Source: Juglans regia | Taxonomy: Eukaryota; Streptophyta; Magnoliopsida; Fagales; Juglandaceae | Assembly: GCF_001411555.2 (NCBI RefSeq) | Contig: NC_049901.1 | Coordinates: 9,744,681 to 9,808,680 of the forward strand | Reading direction: 5' to 3' | Length of the DNA stretch: 64,000 bases | In this document: positions 24,232 to 35,326 of the stretch, in pieces | How positions within the stretch are numbered: position 1 is the first letter of the stretch | Layout of the letters: the number at the start of each line of letters is the position of its first letter | Translations under genes and position numbers: made by a program | The notes under the pieces: generated by a model | Databases searched by the model: none | What the model saw: the letters and a program-made list of their open reading frames with translations, nothing else | What the model was told of the DNA's origin: nothing

Positions 24232-24304
24232 GAGCAAGTGAAAAATGTGTTCTTTGGACAGTGATGTGGGAGTGTGATAAGTGGACAAGTTTGCCTTTGA
24301 CACC

Positions 24305-24325
24305 GAGAGAGAGAGAGAGAGAGAG
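24305..24325 (-). repeat. (CT)n tract in the probable 5'UTR of the LRR gene
   Basis: On the plus strand this is GAGAGAGAGA repeated about ten times, so on the transcribed strand it is a CT run about 75-95 bases before the ATG. Pyrimidine-rich patches of this kind are common in plant leaders and core promoters. Confidence 0.6.
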
Positions 24326-24539
24326 CCTAGGAATATGGTATGTGAGATTCAGTTTGATTGATGTAAGGTCTATAACTTTTCTCACGTTGCTTTGAGAGGG
24401 AGAGGTGGATAAGGCAGAAACGAAGGTAATCATGCGTTTCTGTTCCAAAGTTACGGTTAAAGTGGCTAAAAGGGTACCACTTTGGTACAGAGAGGGATGA
24501 ATTTGACAGATTAGTAGTGTAAGCAAGCAGGAGGATGAT

Positions 24540-26340
24540 ACTTTGGTGGAGAGTCAGAAAAGGACATGACAGTGGTAGTACTGAATGCGGAGCAGGAGTG
24601 ACATGGACACTGGTCCGAGACATGCATTTGTACTTACGAATTAAGCTAATTTTGGCAATGGCTTCTCGTCTCCTGAAAAGAATGTGTAACTCTTTGCTGA
24701 ATACACTGTAATCGTCCACTCTGAACCCAGATTTTAAGTTTTTGAGATAATAATTTTGTTTTAAAAACAAGGATGACAACCCACTTGAAGTTAATTTCAA
24801 ATTAATGAACTTTTTTATAATGGGTTGATTAGTAAAGGTGGCTCCTTTGTTTCGTTGTCTGCCCTTGTGAGCTTTGAGAAATTATTAAGTTCTTTTTTTC
24901 TTACGTTGTTCATCATGCATGTTTCAATAACAACCTTCCTCTTCATCATTATGTTTTCAATAGCTTTGAATTAGTTAAAATTGCAAAATTGGCATCCTAA
25001 GTACCTAACTTGTTTTATATGTTTATCCATTTCTTAGTTTTAAATTCTATAATTTGAACATATATTTTAAAAGATATTGATGGTCATAAATATGATACAG
25101 ACTGAAATTATAGGACCAACCAACAGGTCGGTTCCATTATTAAGAATGATGTCTTAAAACTTTAAAAGAAATACTATGCATAAATTATTATTTATTTTTA
25201 TATTTCACATTTATAATTTTTTTTATAAGATATAGGAGATTTTTTTATAAGGTGTAGATTTAGTGTGGAGTGGTAAATAATGACTGATGAGAGAATTTTT
25301 CAAACATTAATAACCATACCGTTTTCATAGATTAAAGATACAACTTGCTCCATAAATGCATTGCCAGAAGTAAAGGTGCAGATAACTCCAAATAACCATC
25401 CTCTTTAATCGAGGCTTTATAGTTAAATATTAGCTAACTACTTATATATAGACAGTGTCGGTGTCACCAACACACTGTGCTCAAAGCTTTATATTATTTC
25501 AACAAAAATTTAAGACAATGGTCTAAACTCGTTGCTGCCCACATTTGTAGGATGTTCTTGATTCGATAATGAGGCACATGGGTTCCTCATTAAGAGAGGA
25601 AAAAAAAAAAAAAGCACATGGTACGAGTGTGGGCACAAAAATATAAACCAGTTACTGAACAGCAAAATGTGAGTATATTTTATATATATATATATATATC
25701 CTATAGTTATTTAAAAAAATGAATTATAAAATCATGTTAGATATATAAGCCAAGGATTGCATTTGGATCCACAAATGATAAACTAGATGGAAAATTGGAG
25801 AGGTTTAGGCCGATCGAGAAGATTCTGCTCTCGATCACTCGGTTGATTGATTTTGAAGTAGCACACTAATCAGAGAGAGAGAGAGAGAGAGAGAGGGAAA
25901 AGATGGCATTCGGCTGGTATCTTTCTATACCAAACCCATCAATTCGCACGAGGCCCGCCATGCAACAAAGGGCGTATTCTGACGCGTCTGGGTCATATAT
26001 ATATCCCACCCACGCTTCCCGTACCTGTTTTATGTGGTTCACGCTCGTCTCTCCCTCGCTGGCTATACTCTGTCTGTCTGTGTATATGTGGGTTGATGCG
26101 TGCAGGGCCGAAGGCAGCTGCTCATGCCCATAATAATTGACATGAAAGGGTCCCATCCAAATTACTTTTGTTGGGACGGACAACTACATGGTATAAAGCT
26201 ATGCCACATACTTGGAACACAAAAAATTCTCTGTAATCTAGTTATTATTTTTAAACAAAAGCTTAGATCTTAATCGTGAAACTCACCTTAATGTATATGT
26301 AACAACAACCTTACAACCTAATTGTGAAACTCACCTTAAT
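24540..26340. other. Intergenic DNA between the LRR gene and the proteasome gene
   Basis: This is the promoter side of the LRR gene on the left and the 3' side of the proteasome gene on the right. I see no exons. Present are a poly(A) run at about 25600-25615, (TA)n at about 25681-25699 and (AG)n at 25872-25896. Confidence 0.5.
25872..25896 (+). repeat. (AG)n microsatellite
   Basis: An uninterrupted AG dinucleotide run of about 12 units lies between ACTAATC and GGAAAAGATGG. Confidence 0.9.
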
Positions 26341-26540
26341 ACAATGATCATTATTTGGAGAAACAAACAGAAATATATCAACTGCAGAGAAAGAAAATTA
26401 ACATTACCAAATGTGATCATTTTTCTCTGAAAAAAACAGGCTCCATTGGTTCCAATCCACTACCAAAGACATTAAGAAAAGAAAGTGAAACTCGATCAGA
26501 TAACATCCTTTCTTATGAAACAGTACATAATAACATGACT

Positions 26541-27293
26541 TTAGGAATCCTCGGTGGTAGGTTGGTTCACTCCAAACTTCACCAGCAACTTTGTCAGAGA
26601 CTCGGGCGATGAAACTTGATACTTCACAGTGCCAGAAGGTGAGAGGAAAAGCTCAGCTAATTCAAGCTTATCTGAACTAAGACTCGTGCTGTCCATGGTT
26701 TTACTGAGCACCTTCAGTGCAAGCTCGACTGCCCCTTCCCTTGTGATATCATCCTTGTAATCCTGTTTAAGCATTGATTGTGCTGCCTGGTTGTTCGCAC
26801 CAATTGCAGCAGCTTTCCAACCTCCATAGTTCCCACTAGGGTCGCTCATGTACAACTGAAAACCAAGATTCTTGTCCCATCCTGCAAAAAGAAATGAAAC
26901 ACCAAAAGGCCGGAGACCTCCAAATTGTGTGTACCCTTGCTTAGTATCACAAAGGGATTGAACTAGCTGCTCGACCGGCATGGGCTCTTGGTAAGCAAAC
27001 GTGTAGCGTTGGGCTTGGACCCTAGCTGTGTTAGTTAGGATGTTGGCATCAGACATTATTCCAGCCACAGCACATGCAACATGATCATCAATCTTGTACA
27101 TCTTCTCAGTGGAACCTGAGGTTTGCAGAAGTTTGGAAGTAACCTTTTTTTCACCAACCAAGACAACCCCATCTTTTGATAATATTCCAATTGCAGCACC
27201 TGCATTTCCAATAGCCTCCATTGCATATTCAACTTGGAAAAGACGACCTTCAGGGGAGAAGATTGTCGTTCGACTATCATATCTCCTAGACAT
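26541..27293 (-). CDS. PAC1: 20S proteasome subunit alpha type-4 (alpha-3)
   Basis: An uninterrupted frame of 250 residues from the ATG at 27293, the normal length of plant PAC1. The alpha-subunit N-terminal signature is present ([20 protein letters not shown]), then [19 protein letters not shown], the core GRLxQVEYAxEA-type H0 helix and [12 protein letters not shown]. Alpha subunits form the outer rings of the 20S core, gate substrate entry and dock the 19S cap. They lack the catalytic threonine, as here. It acts in the cytosol and nucleus. The coding part is intronless, while the transcript probably has a long intron in the 5'UTR (27311-30216), because TTTCTTTGTAG lies 18 bases upstream of the ATG. 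An intact frame plus a predicted UTR intron argues for a functional gene rather than a retrocopy. Confidence 0.96.
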   Translation of the reverse strand: MSRRYDSRTTIFSPEGRLFQVEYAMEAIGNAGAAIGILSKDGVVLVGEKKVTSKLLQTSGSTEKMYKIDDHVACAVAGIMSDANILTNTARVQAQRYTFAYQEPMPVEQLVQSLCDTKQGYTQFGGLRPFGVSFLFAGWDKNLGFQLYMSDPSGNYGGWKAAAIGANNQAAQSMLKQDYKDDITREGAVELALKVLSKTMDSTSLSSDKLELAELFLSPSGTVKYQVSSPESLTKLLVKFGVNQPTTEDS

Positions 27294-27438
27294 TTTGAGT
27301 TATGGCTGGACTACAAAGAAAATGACAGAAGGGGAAAATTATCATTGCTCGAATGAGAAAATAGCCAAAAGAATAAGAAGATTAACAACAGTAACCCACA
27401 AATATTTTTCGGAGCAGAGGAAAATAGGACAAAACTAA

Positions 27439-27661
27439 GGCCTTGTTTGCATTCAAACTCACCTCAACTCACTTCAACTCATCTCATCATTACAACTTTT
27501 TCGAATTCTCATACAAAATATAATAAACTATTTAACTTTTTCAAATCCCAAAATAACTTTTCCAAATTCCTGCACAAAATATAATAAATAATTCAACTTT
27601 TATTCTACTATTCACAAACCATCTCAACCCATCTCAATTCATCTCTGAATCCAAACCACTC
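27439..27661. mobile_element. MITE, TTTGGAT/GAGATGAG family, well preserved
   Basis: It starts GGCCTTGTTTGCATTC and ends CTGAATCCAAACCACTC, imperfect inverted termini. The interior has CACTTCAACTCATCTCATCA, AAAATATAATAAACTA, a second AAAATATAATAAATAA, and CATCTCAACCCATCTCAATT. It is flanked by CTAA on both sides (27435-27438 and 27662-27665), compatible with a TAA target duplication. Confidence 0.75.
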
Positions 27662-27868
27662 CTAAGAAGCCAACAGACAAGAAGTTAAGCACTTCTGAGT
27701 ACATATATGCAGATAGAATTTGAAGCATATATATTTGCAATTTTGAAGAGATTTCAAAACTATTTCCACAAGTACCATCAGTTTAGAAATGTCACAAGAT
27801 TCAGGTGATTTATATAAATGATAACTATAATTAACAACATATGTAGATATTACTGTGTAAAAGACTAT

Positions 27869-27987
27869 AGCAGGCTACAAGATGAGGGAAGCCTGACCGC
27901 ATCCAAATCCTTTGGATCCCATGGATTGAAGCCATGACCTCTTAAAGGAGCGAGGCATTGCTTGAGTATGAAAACCAGTAGCCTGCT
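27869..27987. repeat. Small foldback with tRNA-like segment
   Basis: AGCAGGCTAC (27869-27878) is the exact reverse complement of GTAGCCTGCT (27978-27987), enclosing about 100 bases. On the minus strand the interior reads AAGAGGTCATGGCTTCAATC, which resembles a pol III B box (GGTTCRANNCC) with a mismatch. It could be a short SINE-derived or foldback element. Evidence is limited to these motifs. Confidence 0.4.
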
Positions 27988-28064
27988 TCTAAGAGTGCCC
28001 AAAAAATTAAAACACTAGAGAAATTGCTAGCCGGGGGGGGGGGCAATGCCTCAATAATTGGAGA

Positions 28065-28150
28065 ATACATTTTTTTTTTGGATCGGTAATCAAGAAATTT
28101 TATTCATAAGAATAGGCAAAGCCCAAGTACACAAGGAGTATACATTAGAA
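28065..28150 (-). mobile_element. LINE (L1-type) 3' end, minus strand
   Basis: The minus strand reads CTTGTGTACTTGGGCTTTGC, then CTATTCTTATGAATAAAATT and GATTACCGATCC before a poly(A) run, which is a poly-T at about 28069-28079 on the plus strand. This is the usual wording of L1 3' tails in dicots as I recall it. It is a strongly 5'-truncated copy in the proteasome leader intron. Confidence 0.6.
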
Positions 28151-30216
28151 TTACCCAACTAGTGTTTACAACTGATAATAGAAAGTCATGGACATTAAGA
28201 TTGGAGACTATATTAAGCTCCCCTATCAAGGATCTATAGTTCATACCGTTATTTATGAATTCTAAATTTTAAAATTTTCTTATATTCAATTTTTAAATTT
28301 AAACAAATCTCATCACCAAGCTCAATACCATGAGATGAGATTACAAGAGCAGACAAGATGATATTTAAAAGATATCCCCTACTCACAGTCTGTAGGTGGC
28401 AACTACTTGGAACTGACATAGAACTTAAGATAGGTTAAGATAGGTAATGGGGCATCAAAACGCCATATCTCTGGAAGTAAAATTTAAAATCTTAAAATTT
28501 TTTCTGCTTTATCATCAAATTATAATTCAAGTTCTAAACCAATCAGGTAGAAACAATATCGGAGATAAATGTGGCGAAAGTTCCTGAACATAGACCGCTC
28601 ATAGAGAACATAAATATTCCAAAATATGCTCAGTTCCATTTACTCTACTTCTGCATGTTGGACTCTCTCCCCATAATTGTTGACCTTGTAAATTTATGAG
28701 CATTTATTTTCTTCTCTTTCTCACTCTCCCATCATCTCCTTTTCAAAATGACATGCTTGCATGTACCATTTGGGGTGCACTTTTACAAGTTCTCTCTAGG
28801 TCACACCCTTGCAGTAGCAAGGGACAGGTATACATGAACAATCAAAGGTAGAACTTTTAACTTATGATTGAAGGACAAATACCAATGGAAGAACATGGAG
28901 TTGATGGTGCTCAAGTACGAAAAAAAAATAGTAATTTGAATGAGGTACATGACATGGGAAAATTTTGTTTGACATTAACCAAATGTGCAATAAACATATT
29001 GCAACTTCTATAAACTTCAAGACCTACAAAAAAAATCCGTAAACTTTAGGAGCAACACATAAGTTTTTCCTAAACTAATCAAATTTGCAAGACGACATAA
29101 CTCAGGAAACAATGTAATCCCTTGAAAACCAAAACCAATGGGAAAAAGGGGAAGGAGGGGATTTGTAAACATCAAAGCAGCTGATTTTCAGCATATATCG
29201 TAATTATGTGGGTAATGGCTAAACAAGTGTATAATAGTATTTAGAACAAATAAGTCACCAGTTGAAATAGCACATGGAACAAGAAGAAAAGGAGAACAAA
29301 AGAAAAACTGTTTGTCCGGAAAACCTTCGTAATATAAAATGTTTGTCAAGAAATTTCTTGTTCCTCAACCGAAAGCTTTGATGTCTACACTGCACCCCTG
29401 CCAGGAGAATTTTTACAACAATCTAAGTACTACACGAATATCGCAAATAAAAACTTGGTAGTCAAAAAGAAAACCTTCGTACTGAGTCTTGTATTCTGCC
29501 CTCTAGATATATTGAAGCCTATGTAAAGGTTGTTGGATGAGGTACGAAATATTAAACTATTGGTTGATACCCCAGCAACATCAATACTTCTAACAACTAG
29601 ATGTTCTCTTTTCGATTGCTTTATAGAGAATTACTTTTCTAAAACAGATCAGTTTACATATGATTGATGATAATTTGAGCGAGGTATTGACGTCCCTTCG
29701 GCGATACATATACAAATTGATGTTTTGAGAATTTGAATCCACGAATTATTAAGAGTATTAACGATTTGATACAATTTATCTTATCTTCAAATCCCAGAAC
29801 AGGAAAGAAAAACACAAATACACCTAATAGATGACTCAATCGACAATCAGAGCGCCCTCTTCCTACGGTCAGCAACCGTGTGTATTCAATTCAAGGGTTC
29901 GTGGGCTTCAAGAAAAGCTTATCTAGCTTAAAGCTCTTGCAACAAAATTGGCATATTCATGTAATAAGAAAAAGCCCGGTTAAACCCAAGAATAAAAAGA
30001 TTTCAAGACAGAACTTAAAAGATTGAAGAGTAATTCCACCCAAGAGATCTCCTAAACCCATAAGAAACATAAACATACGCAATAGAGAAAAAAAACACTT
30101 TTAAATCATTGATTTTTTTATTTGGGTCGTATAAATAAAATTCCCACATAAGATTGAAACTCCTAACTGAATCGTTGAAAAGCAAATATAAAAGAGAACG
30201 TCACAGATGATCTTAC

Positions 30217-30440
30217 CTGAAGATTACTGTGGAGATCTCTCTCTTGTCCGTGTCTCTCTGCTGAACAAATCTGTAAATGCTTTTGAAGAAAATCTATGGA
30301 CTGCAGGACTGGGCTTCCTCAGCTTCCTCACTTGTACACAAGGACGAAAAGCTACTTCTTCCGCAAGAAATTCGAGTACAAGTGTTTTTCTTTTCTTTTC
30401 TTTATTTTTTTCGTTTTGGAAAAAGACGCAGTCACTCTCT
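30217..30440 (-). other. PAC1: Predicted first (5'UTR) exon of the proteasome alpha-3 transcript
   Basis: Bounded downstream by the donor CTTCAG/GTAAGA. The minus strand is CT-rich (GAAAAGAAAAACACTTGT, then AGGAAGCTGAGGAAGCCC), typical of plant leaders. The upstream limit is set loosely, just inside the TGGGCC motifs. No protein is assigned to it. Confidence 0.45.
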
Positions 30441-30449
30441 CATGAAAAA

Positions 30450-30478
30450 TGGGCCGTTTCTTAAAACGTTGATGGGCC
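30450..30478. promoter_or_regulatory. PAC1: Paired site II (TGGGCC) elements
   Basis: TGGGCC occurs at 30450-30455 and again at 30473-30478, with further GCCCA motifs near 30501 and 30523. Site II elements bound by TCP factors are typical of plant housekeeping promoters such as ribosomal and proteasome genes. Their position just upstream of the predicted leader exon supports a promoter here. Confidence 0.55.
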
Positions 30479-30729
30479 AAGATTTACTCATATACCTCCA
30501 GCCCAAGTAATAGCCCACACTTGATCGAAGCAATTATGAAGGGTATGGACTGGAATTGCTTATTACCTAAGTAGGCAACAACATTCATATATGGTACCCT
30601 ATGGAAATAGCAATCAATATAAGATTGGGGATAATTTCTATTTAATTATTCATAATTTGGACATAAATCCTTCATTACATTAGTCATCTTCTGTATCAGC
30701 CTCTACTTGAACGATATCTAGAGGATTTA

Positions 30730-30954
30730 GGGCTTGTTTGGATAGTGAGATAAGATGAGATGAAATGGTTTTAGATGAGTTGAATAAAATATTGTTATAA
30801 TATTATTTTTTTAATATTATTATTGTTTTAAGATTTGAAAAATGTTGAATTATTTATTATATTTTTTTATGAAATTTTGAAAATTTTATAATGATAAAAT
30901 GATGTGAGATGATATGAGATGAATTGAGAGTATTTCTATATCCAAACGGAGCCC
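30730..30954. mobile_element. MITE, TTTGGAT/GAGATGAG family, opposite orientation
   Basis: The left terminus is GGGCTTGTTTGGATAG and the right terminus reverse-complements to GGGCTCCGTTTGGATAT, a clear ~15-bp inverted repeat. GATAAGATGAGATGAAATGG and GATATGAGATGAATTGAGAG flank an AT-rich core. The G-rich strand is the plus strand, so it is inverted relative to the copy at 27.4 kb. Confidence 0.8.
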
Positions 30955-31166
30955 AGTGGTTTTAATTATTTATTCAATTACTTGTTTGGTTTTTAAGGGA
31001 AAATTAAATTTTTTTTTAAAAAGGGACAATTATTTCACAATCTTATGGAGGAAAAAATAGTGACGCGTTTTTAGGTGGAAAAGAAGAAAAGAAAACATAG
31101 ATCTACAAAATTCAAATTAGTAATTAATAAGTCAATGGTTTTGATAAGTTAGTAGCCGTAATTTTT

Positions 31167-31378
31167 CAGCTTCGTTTGCATTTAAAATCTACATCAACTC
31201 ATCTTATTTCATCATTATAAATTTATCAAATTTTTACATAAAATATAATAAACAATTCAACTTTTTCAAATCTTAAAATAATTTTTTTAAATTTTCACAT
31301 AAATAATTTAATTTTTATTCTACTATTTACAAATTATTTTAATTTATTTTAATTCATTTTTAAATCCAAACTACTTCT
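31167..31378. mobile_element. MITE, TTTGGAT/GAGATGAG family
   Basis: It begins AGCTTCGTTTGCATTTAAAA and ends TTTTAAATCCAAACTACTTC. The interior carries CATCAACTCATCTTATTTCATC, AAAATATAATAAACAATTC and TTTTTCAAATCTTAAAATAA. It lies only about 210 bp from the previous copy and in the other orientation. Confidence 0.72.
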
Positions 31379-31379
31379 A

Positions 31380-31750
31380 AAAGTTAGAGCTCTCTAGTTC
31401 TAGAATTGCAGACATGAGGCAGTCCAAATACAAATGCTGTAACACTATTTCTCTAGCTTTGCAGATACATGATGGAAATGTATATGACTGATCAAAGAAG
31501 TTGTAAAGACACGCAATACGTACAAGTAACTGAGCTTGGCCTTCAATGCATGAACGATAAAGTTCAGGTGGCATTTTATAAGGCACCTGAGAGTTTGAGA
31601 CAGGCGAGATGACAAACTTCGTACAGAGGGCCAGGCATCGATCTCGAACAGTCAAATATGCACTGTTTGTTGATGAGATAGATGGGAAAAGCTGCCAGCC
31701 TGTCTGCTGAAACCGGCTAATAGAATTTCAGACATACAACAAAGAATACT
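31380..31750. other. Short intergenic segment, no gene recognised
   Basis: A 92-codon open frame exists on the minus strand (31377-31655) but begins within the MITE edge on the other side and shows no family signature. It is not annotated as a gene. Confidence 0.4.
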
Positions 31751-31754
31751 GTTA

Positions 31755-32113
31755 GAGCCGCCGCACGCTGAGCCACCGCTGACTCTAGTATATATTTTTA
31801 TTTTTGATATGCATTTTTTATAATTATTTTTTATAAATTTTTTAATATTTAAAAAAAATAAAATAAATTTATAATATTATTAAAATACATTTCCTTAATT
31901 ATAAAATAAAAAAAATTATTAAAAAAATACTTCTTTAATCACAAAGTAAAATAAAAAATAATTTTTTTTACTTTATGATTAAGGAAGTATTTTTTAATAA
32001 TATTATAATTTTTTTCTTTTTTTAAAATATTTTAAAAAATCTATATAAAATTAAAATTACATATAAAAATATATATTATAGAGCCAGCGGTAGCTCCTAG
32101 CAGTAGCTCTATC
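31755..32113. mobile_element. Foldback MITE with ~50-bp inverted termini
   Basis: The left end is TAGAGCCGCCGCACGCTGAG, followed by CCACCGCTGACTCTAG. The right end, reverse-complemented, is TAGAGCTACTGCTAGGAGCT, then ACCGCTGGCTCTATA. The AT-rich arms also pair: AAATACTTCTTTAATCACAAAG against CTTTATGATTAAGGAAGTATT. The element is therefore nearly a single long hairpin. The class is uncertain. Similar arm sequence (TTTAATGATTAAGRAA) recurs near 17.9, 34.86 and 41.86 kb. Confidence 0.65.
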
Positions 32114-33070
32114 ATTATTCTACAATAAATTTTTATCTATTCTCACATCATCAAATTTCTTCTTTATTTTTTTTTTATGAGTATTAATATACGCAATACA
32201 TTTTTACAATATATTTTATAATAATATTATAAAATAAAGATATTTTTATAAACTAATATTATTTTTATAAAATATTATACAATATTATTCCTCGTTTAAC
32301 ACATTATTATAAAATATATTATAAAAAATATTATAGATAAATCATTTTCTATTTTTTATTTTTTATCTATTTTCCTTTTTCTGTCTCTCCCTCCCTCTCA
32401 CCCCACTGCAACTTCTCTACTCTCTCTCTCTAAAATACATATTCTCTCTCTAAAATATACTTTCCTCATTCTCGTATGTAGGCCGAGCAACCTATTGTCG
32501 ATCTCCTTTGCAAGCCAAGCAATCAAAAGATTGTCGATCTACTCAGTAAGGGAAAATGAAGCTTCATCAAGTGCCTAATTATTCCTATTGCTGCCTCAAA
32601 CAAATTCAATCATTTCTCTTCGTCACGATTCTTTCTTATTAGCATTTTTGTTGTCGTTGCAATTGAATTTAAAAACTCTGGCCTATCAAATTTGAATTTA
32701 TTTGGGCCATTTCATTTATTTCACAATCTGGGATCATTAGATTTATTAGGTAGTGACATCATAAGTATTCTAGCAAGCATAAAAATAATTGTTAAATTGA
32801 CAAGTCTTATATTGCATGATTGCAATTAACTTGAAGAAATTATAGAATTTTCACCGAAACTAGAAGAGGTACATGCTTAGGGATGCATATCACTGGAAAG
32901 TTTATCAGAAATATCAAAAGTATTTCATTTTCCATGGTTATGGTAAATTCACTTGTCCAGTTGCTCTGCCCGTAAAAGAGACGAAAGTGTATTTTGGAGA
33001 GAGAGGGGGGAAGTTGCAACGACGTGGGGGAGGGAGAAAGAGATAGGAGAGGAAGAGATGAAAAATAAGA
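32114..33070. other. AT-rich intergenic DNA
   Basis: The left half is a TATTATAAAATAT-type AT-rich tract, followed by CTCTCTCTC runs near 32390-32460. From 32470 to 33060 the composition is more balanced, but no reading frame or family was recognised. Segments such as TGTCGATCTCCTTTGCAAGCC at 32499 could be a decayed coding relic. Confidence 0.4.
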
Positions 33071-33082
33071 AAATAATATGAT

Positions 33083-33730
33083 TAGAGGTGATTAACGGTC
33101 CGGTCGGACCGAACGGACCGACCGGACCGGACCGAGACTTAGACCGGTCCGGTCCGGTCCATATTTTAGAGGACCGAAATCATTCGGTCCGGTCCACGGT
33201 CCACAATTTTTTCGGACTGGACCGGACCGAATGAAAAATTAAAAAAAAAAATATTTTTTATATATAATAATTGTACAATTAACAATATAAATTTTTAAAT
33301 ATATTATTAATACTTGTTAATATTCTATAAATTAACAATATTTTATATATATCTTCATTTAACCTATCACTATTAACAATATAAAATTTTAAATATACTA
33401 TTAACACTTGTTAATATTCTATGAATTAATAAATATATAATATCAATTAGTTAATTATATAGTAATTATATAAATTAATAATATAATTTTCATCTAATTT
33501 ATGATCATTGACCATATAAAATATTTTTTTATTGAGTTTGTTACATAATCCACATTAATAAGTCACTTAATTTAATTTAGTATTTTAAATAAATTTTTTT
33601 ATTAATTATTTAAAAAAAAAAAAAAGAGGGCGGACCGACTGGACCGGACCGGTCTGGTCCGGAAAAATAATAGACCGAAAATTTTCAGTCCATCACCGGA
33701 CCGGACCGGACCGGCCCGTTTGCAGCCCTA
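33083..33730. mobile_element. Non-autonomous hAT element built of GGACCGGACC oligomers, perfect 8-bp TSD
   Basis: The ends are TAGAGGTGATTAACGGTCC on the left and, reverse-complemented, TAGGGCTGCAAACGGGCC on the right. AATATGAT flanks both sides exactly (33075-33082 and 33731-33738), an 8-bp hAT-type duplication. About 150 bp at the left and 100 bp at the right consist of tandem palindromic CCGGTCC/GGACCGG units. The centre is extremely AT-rich. No coding capacity. Confidence 0.85.
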
Positions 33731-33849
33731 AATATGATGCATGTGAGTGTAGATGGAGATTTATTGTATGTCTTACGTGATGAAATTTTATTGGCCGGTG
33801 TGAAAATTGGGTTTTCACCAACCAGTTGGGAGTTTTTGCGAGATAGATA

Positions 33850-34070
33850 TATGTAAGAGTAGTGATATACTGTCGTCCAACAACAATGACCGCTGAACGT
33901 ATCGTCTAGTTTAAATTTATTTTTATATTTTTTTAACATATTTAAATATTTTTAAAAATATATCAATACATTAAAAGTTATTTTTTTAATTATTAAAAAA
34001 ATTAAAAATAAAATAAAATATATAAACAGTAAAAATGAATGGACAACTGAAACAGTATAATAGTATTTCT
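33850..34070. mobile_element. Possible AT-rich MITE
   Basis: The left part reads GTGATATACTGTCGTCC and the right part, reverse-complemented, reads AATACTATTATACTGTTTC, then AGTTGTCC. Both contain ATACTG..GTCC. The interior is a poly-A/T tract. The borders and target duplication are not established. Confidence 0.35.
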
Positions 34071-34199
34071 CTATATCTAATGACAGAAGTGTCCCTAATG
34101 GACTACTTTACACAGACTACTTTTCATCTGTTGTACCTTTTTCTCGTCACTAGGGTCCCTCATGTCGACCCCTGGATTGGGACCAGTCTCCCTACTGCT

Positions 34200-34751
34200 T
34201 AGGGGTGTCAATATTTGACATGACCCATTAACCCAACACGAACACGACACGATAAAAGCGGGTTAGGGTTTATCCTTAACGGGTTCGGGTCAAAACGGGT
34301 TGACCCGTTAAGACACGATAGCTTAACGGGTTGATAACGGGTCAACCCGTTATAACCCGTTAAGAAAGTTAAAATTACAATTATACCCTTATACCTAAAA
34401 AATAAAATTATTAGAATTTTAATTTCGATATTTTTATTGTTTAGATTGTAATTTTGGACTTATAGTTAGTTTTATATTTTTTTATAGATATTATAATTTT
34501 AATATTTATATAAAATTATGCTAAACTTAACTAGATTAAAGAGGTTAATTTTAGGTTTGTTTCAATCCATTTACATAAATAAGTTAAAATGGGTTGACAC
34601 GACACGACCCGTTATGTTATTGGGTCGTGTTAGGGTTTGAGATTTTGACACGATAAGCTTAACGGGTCGGGTTAGGGTTGACCTATATAGTATAATATAC
34701 ATGTCTTGACACGACACGAACACGACCTGTTAACACGATTTGACACCCCTA
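34200..34751. mobile_element. Non-autonomous hAT element built of AACGGGTT oligomers, 8-bp TSD
   Basis: The termini are TAGGGGTGTCAA and TTGACACCCCTA, a perfect 12-bp inverted repeat of the common plant hAT type. The flanks are CTACTGCT (34192-34199) and CTACTGCC (34752-34759), 8 bp with one mismatch. The subterminal regions are dense in AACGGGT/ACCCGTT and ACACGACACGA words on both sides (34245-34370 and 34590-34735), with an AT-rich centre. It is 552 bp with no transposase. Confidence 0.88.
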
Positions 34752-34759
34752 CTACTGCC

Positions 34760-35326
34760 TATGTGCATATTCTGGGCATTAAATGGGAAGGGGAGCAAGT
34801 ACTATACTCTATAGCTTATAATTTCTAATGGAAAATGCTTATAATTTTTATTTTTTATTTAATAATTAAGGAAATAATTAATAGTAAATTGGTATTCTTT
34901 TTATTTTTAAAAATATTTTAAAATTAGTTGAGAGAAAAAAAAAAAATTACATAGCATCATTCTCGATCTTATAGCATTAATTTAATGGGCTAGAAGGATT
35001 ATCTTAAAGATAACTTAATACCTGGTAGGGCCTTTCACGAATCAATGCTTTTGTCAATGTCACTAATCATAGAGTCTTTTCCATTCTGATGATCTTGAGA
35101 TTATTGTCTGAATCTAGAAGCAAACCAAGGAAAGATGATACCATCAGACTATTTTTCTTCTATCCTTTTTGGTATTTTCCCGTACCGCAACTCACTGAAC
35201 ATGTGCATTGTCGGCCGTCGTTGCTGCTTCAAGAAGCAATTCAAGTGACCCGCGACAAACTTTCAAGAAGCATTAATTTAGAAATAAGATTAATTATATA
35301 CATATGCCTGCAAAATTCATAATCAT
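34760..35326. other. Intergenic DNA between hAT and CACTA elements
   Basis: No gene recognised. TTTAATAATTAAGGAAATAA at about 34858 matches arm sequence of the foldback MITE family. The remainder is ordinary AT-rich sequence. Confidence 0.4.

Larger units (their letters stand above)
27311..30216 (-). other. PAC1: Predicted 2.9-kb 5'UTR intron of the proteasome alpha-3 gene
   Basis: The acceptor is TTTCTTTGTAG ending at 27311, directly before the leader TCCAGCCATAACTCAAA and the ATG. A strong donor, CTTCAG/GTAAGA, lies at 30216. The intron contains a MITE (27439-27661), a small foldback (27869-27987), a G homopolymer near 28034, and a LINE 3' tail (28065-28150). No exon is visible inside. Leader introns are common in plant housekeeping genes and often raise expression. 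The pairing of these two sites is inference. Confidence 0.6.
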
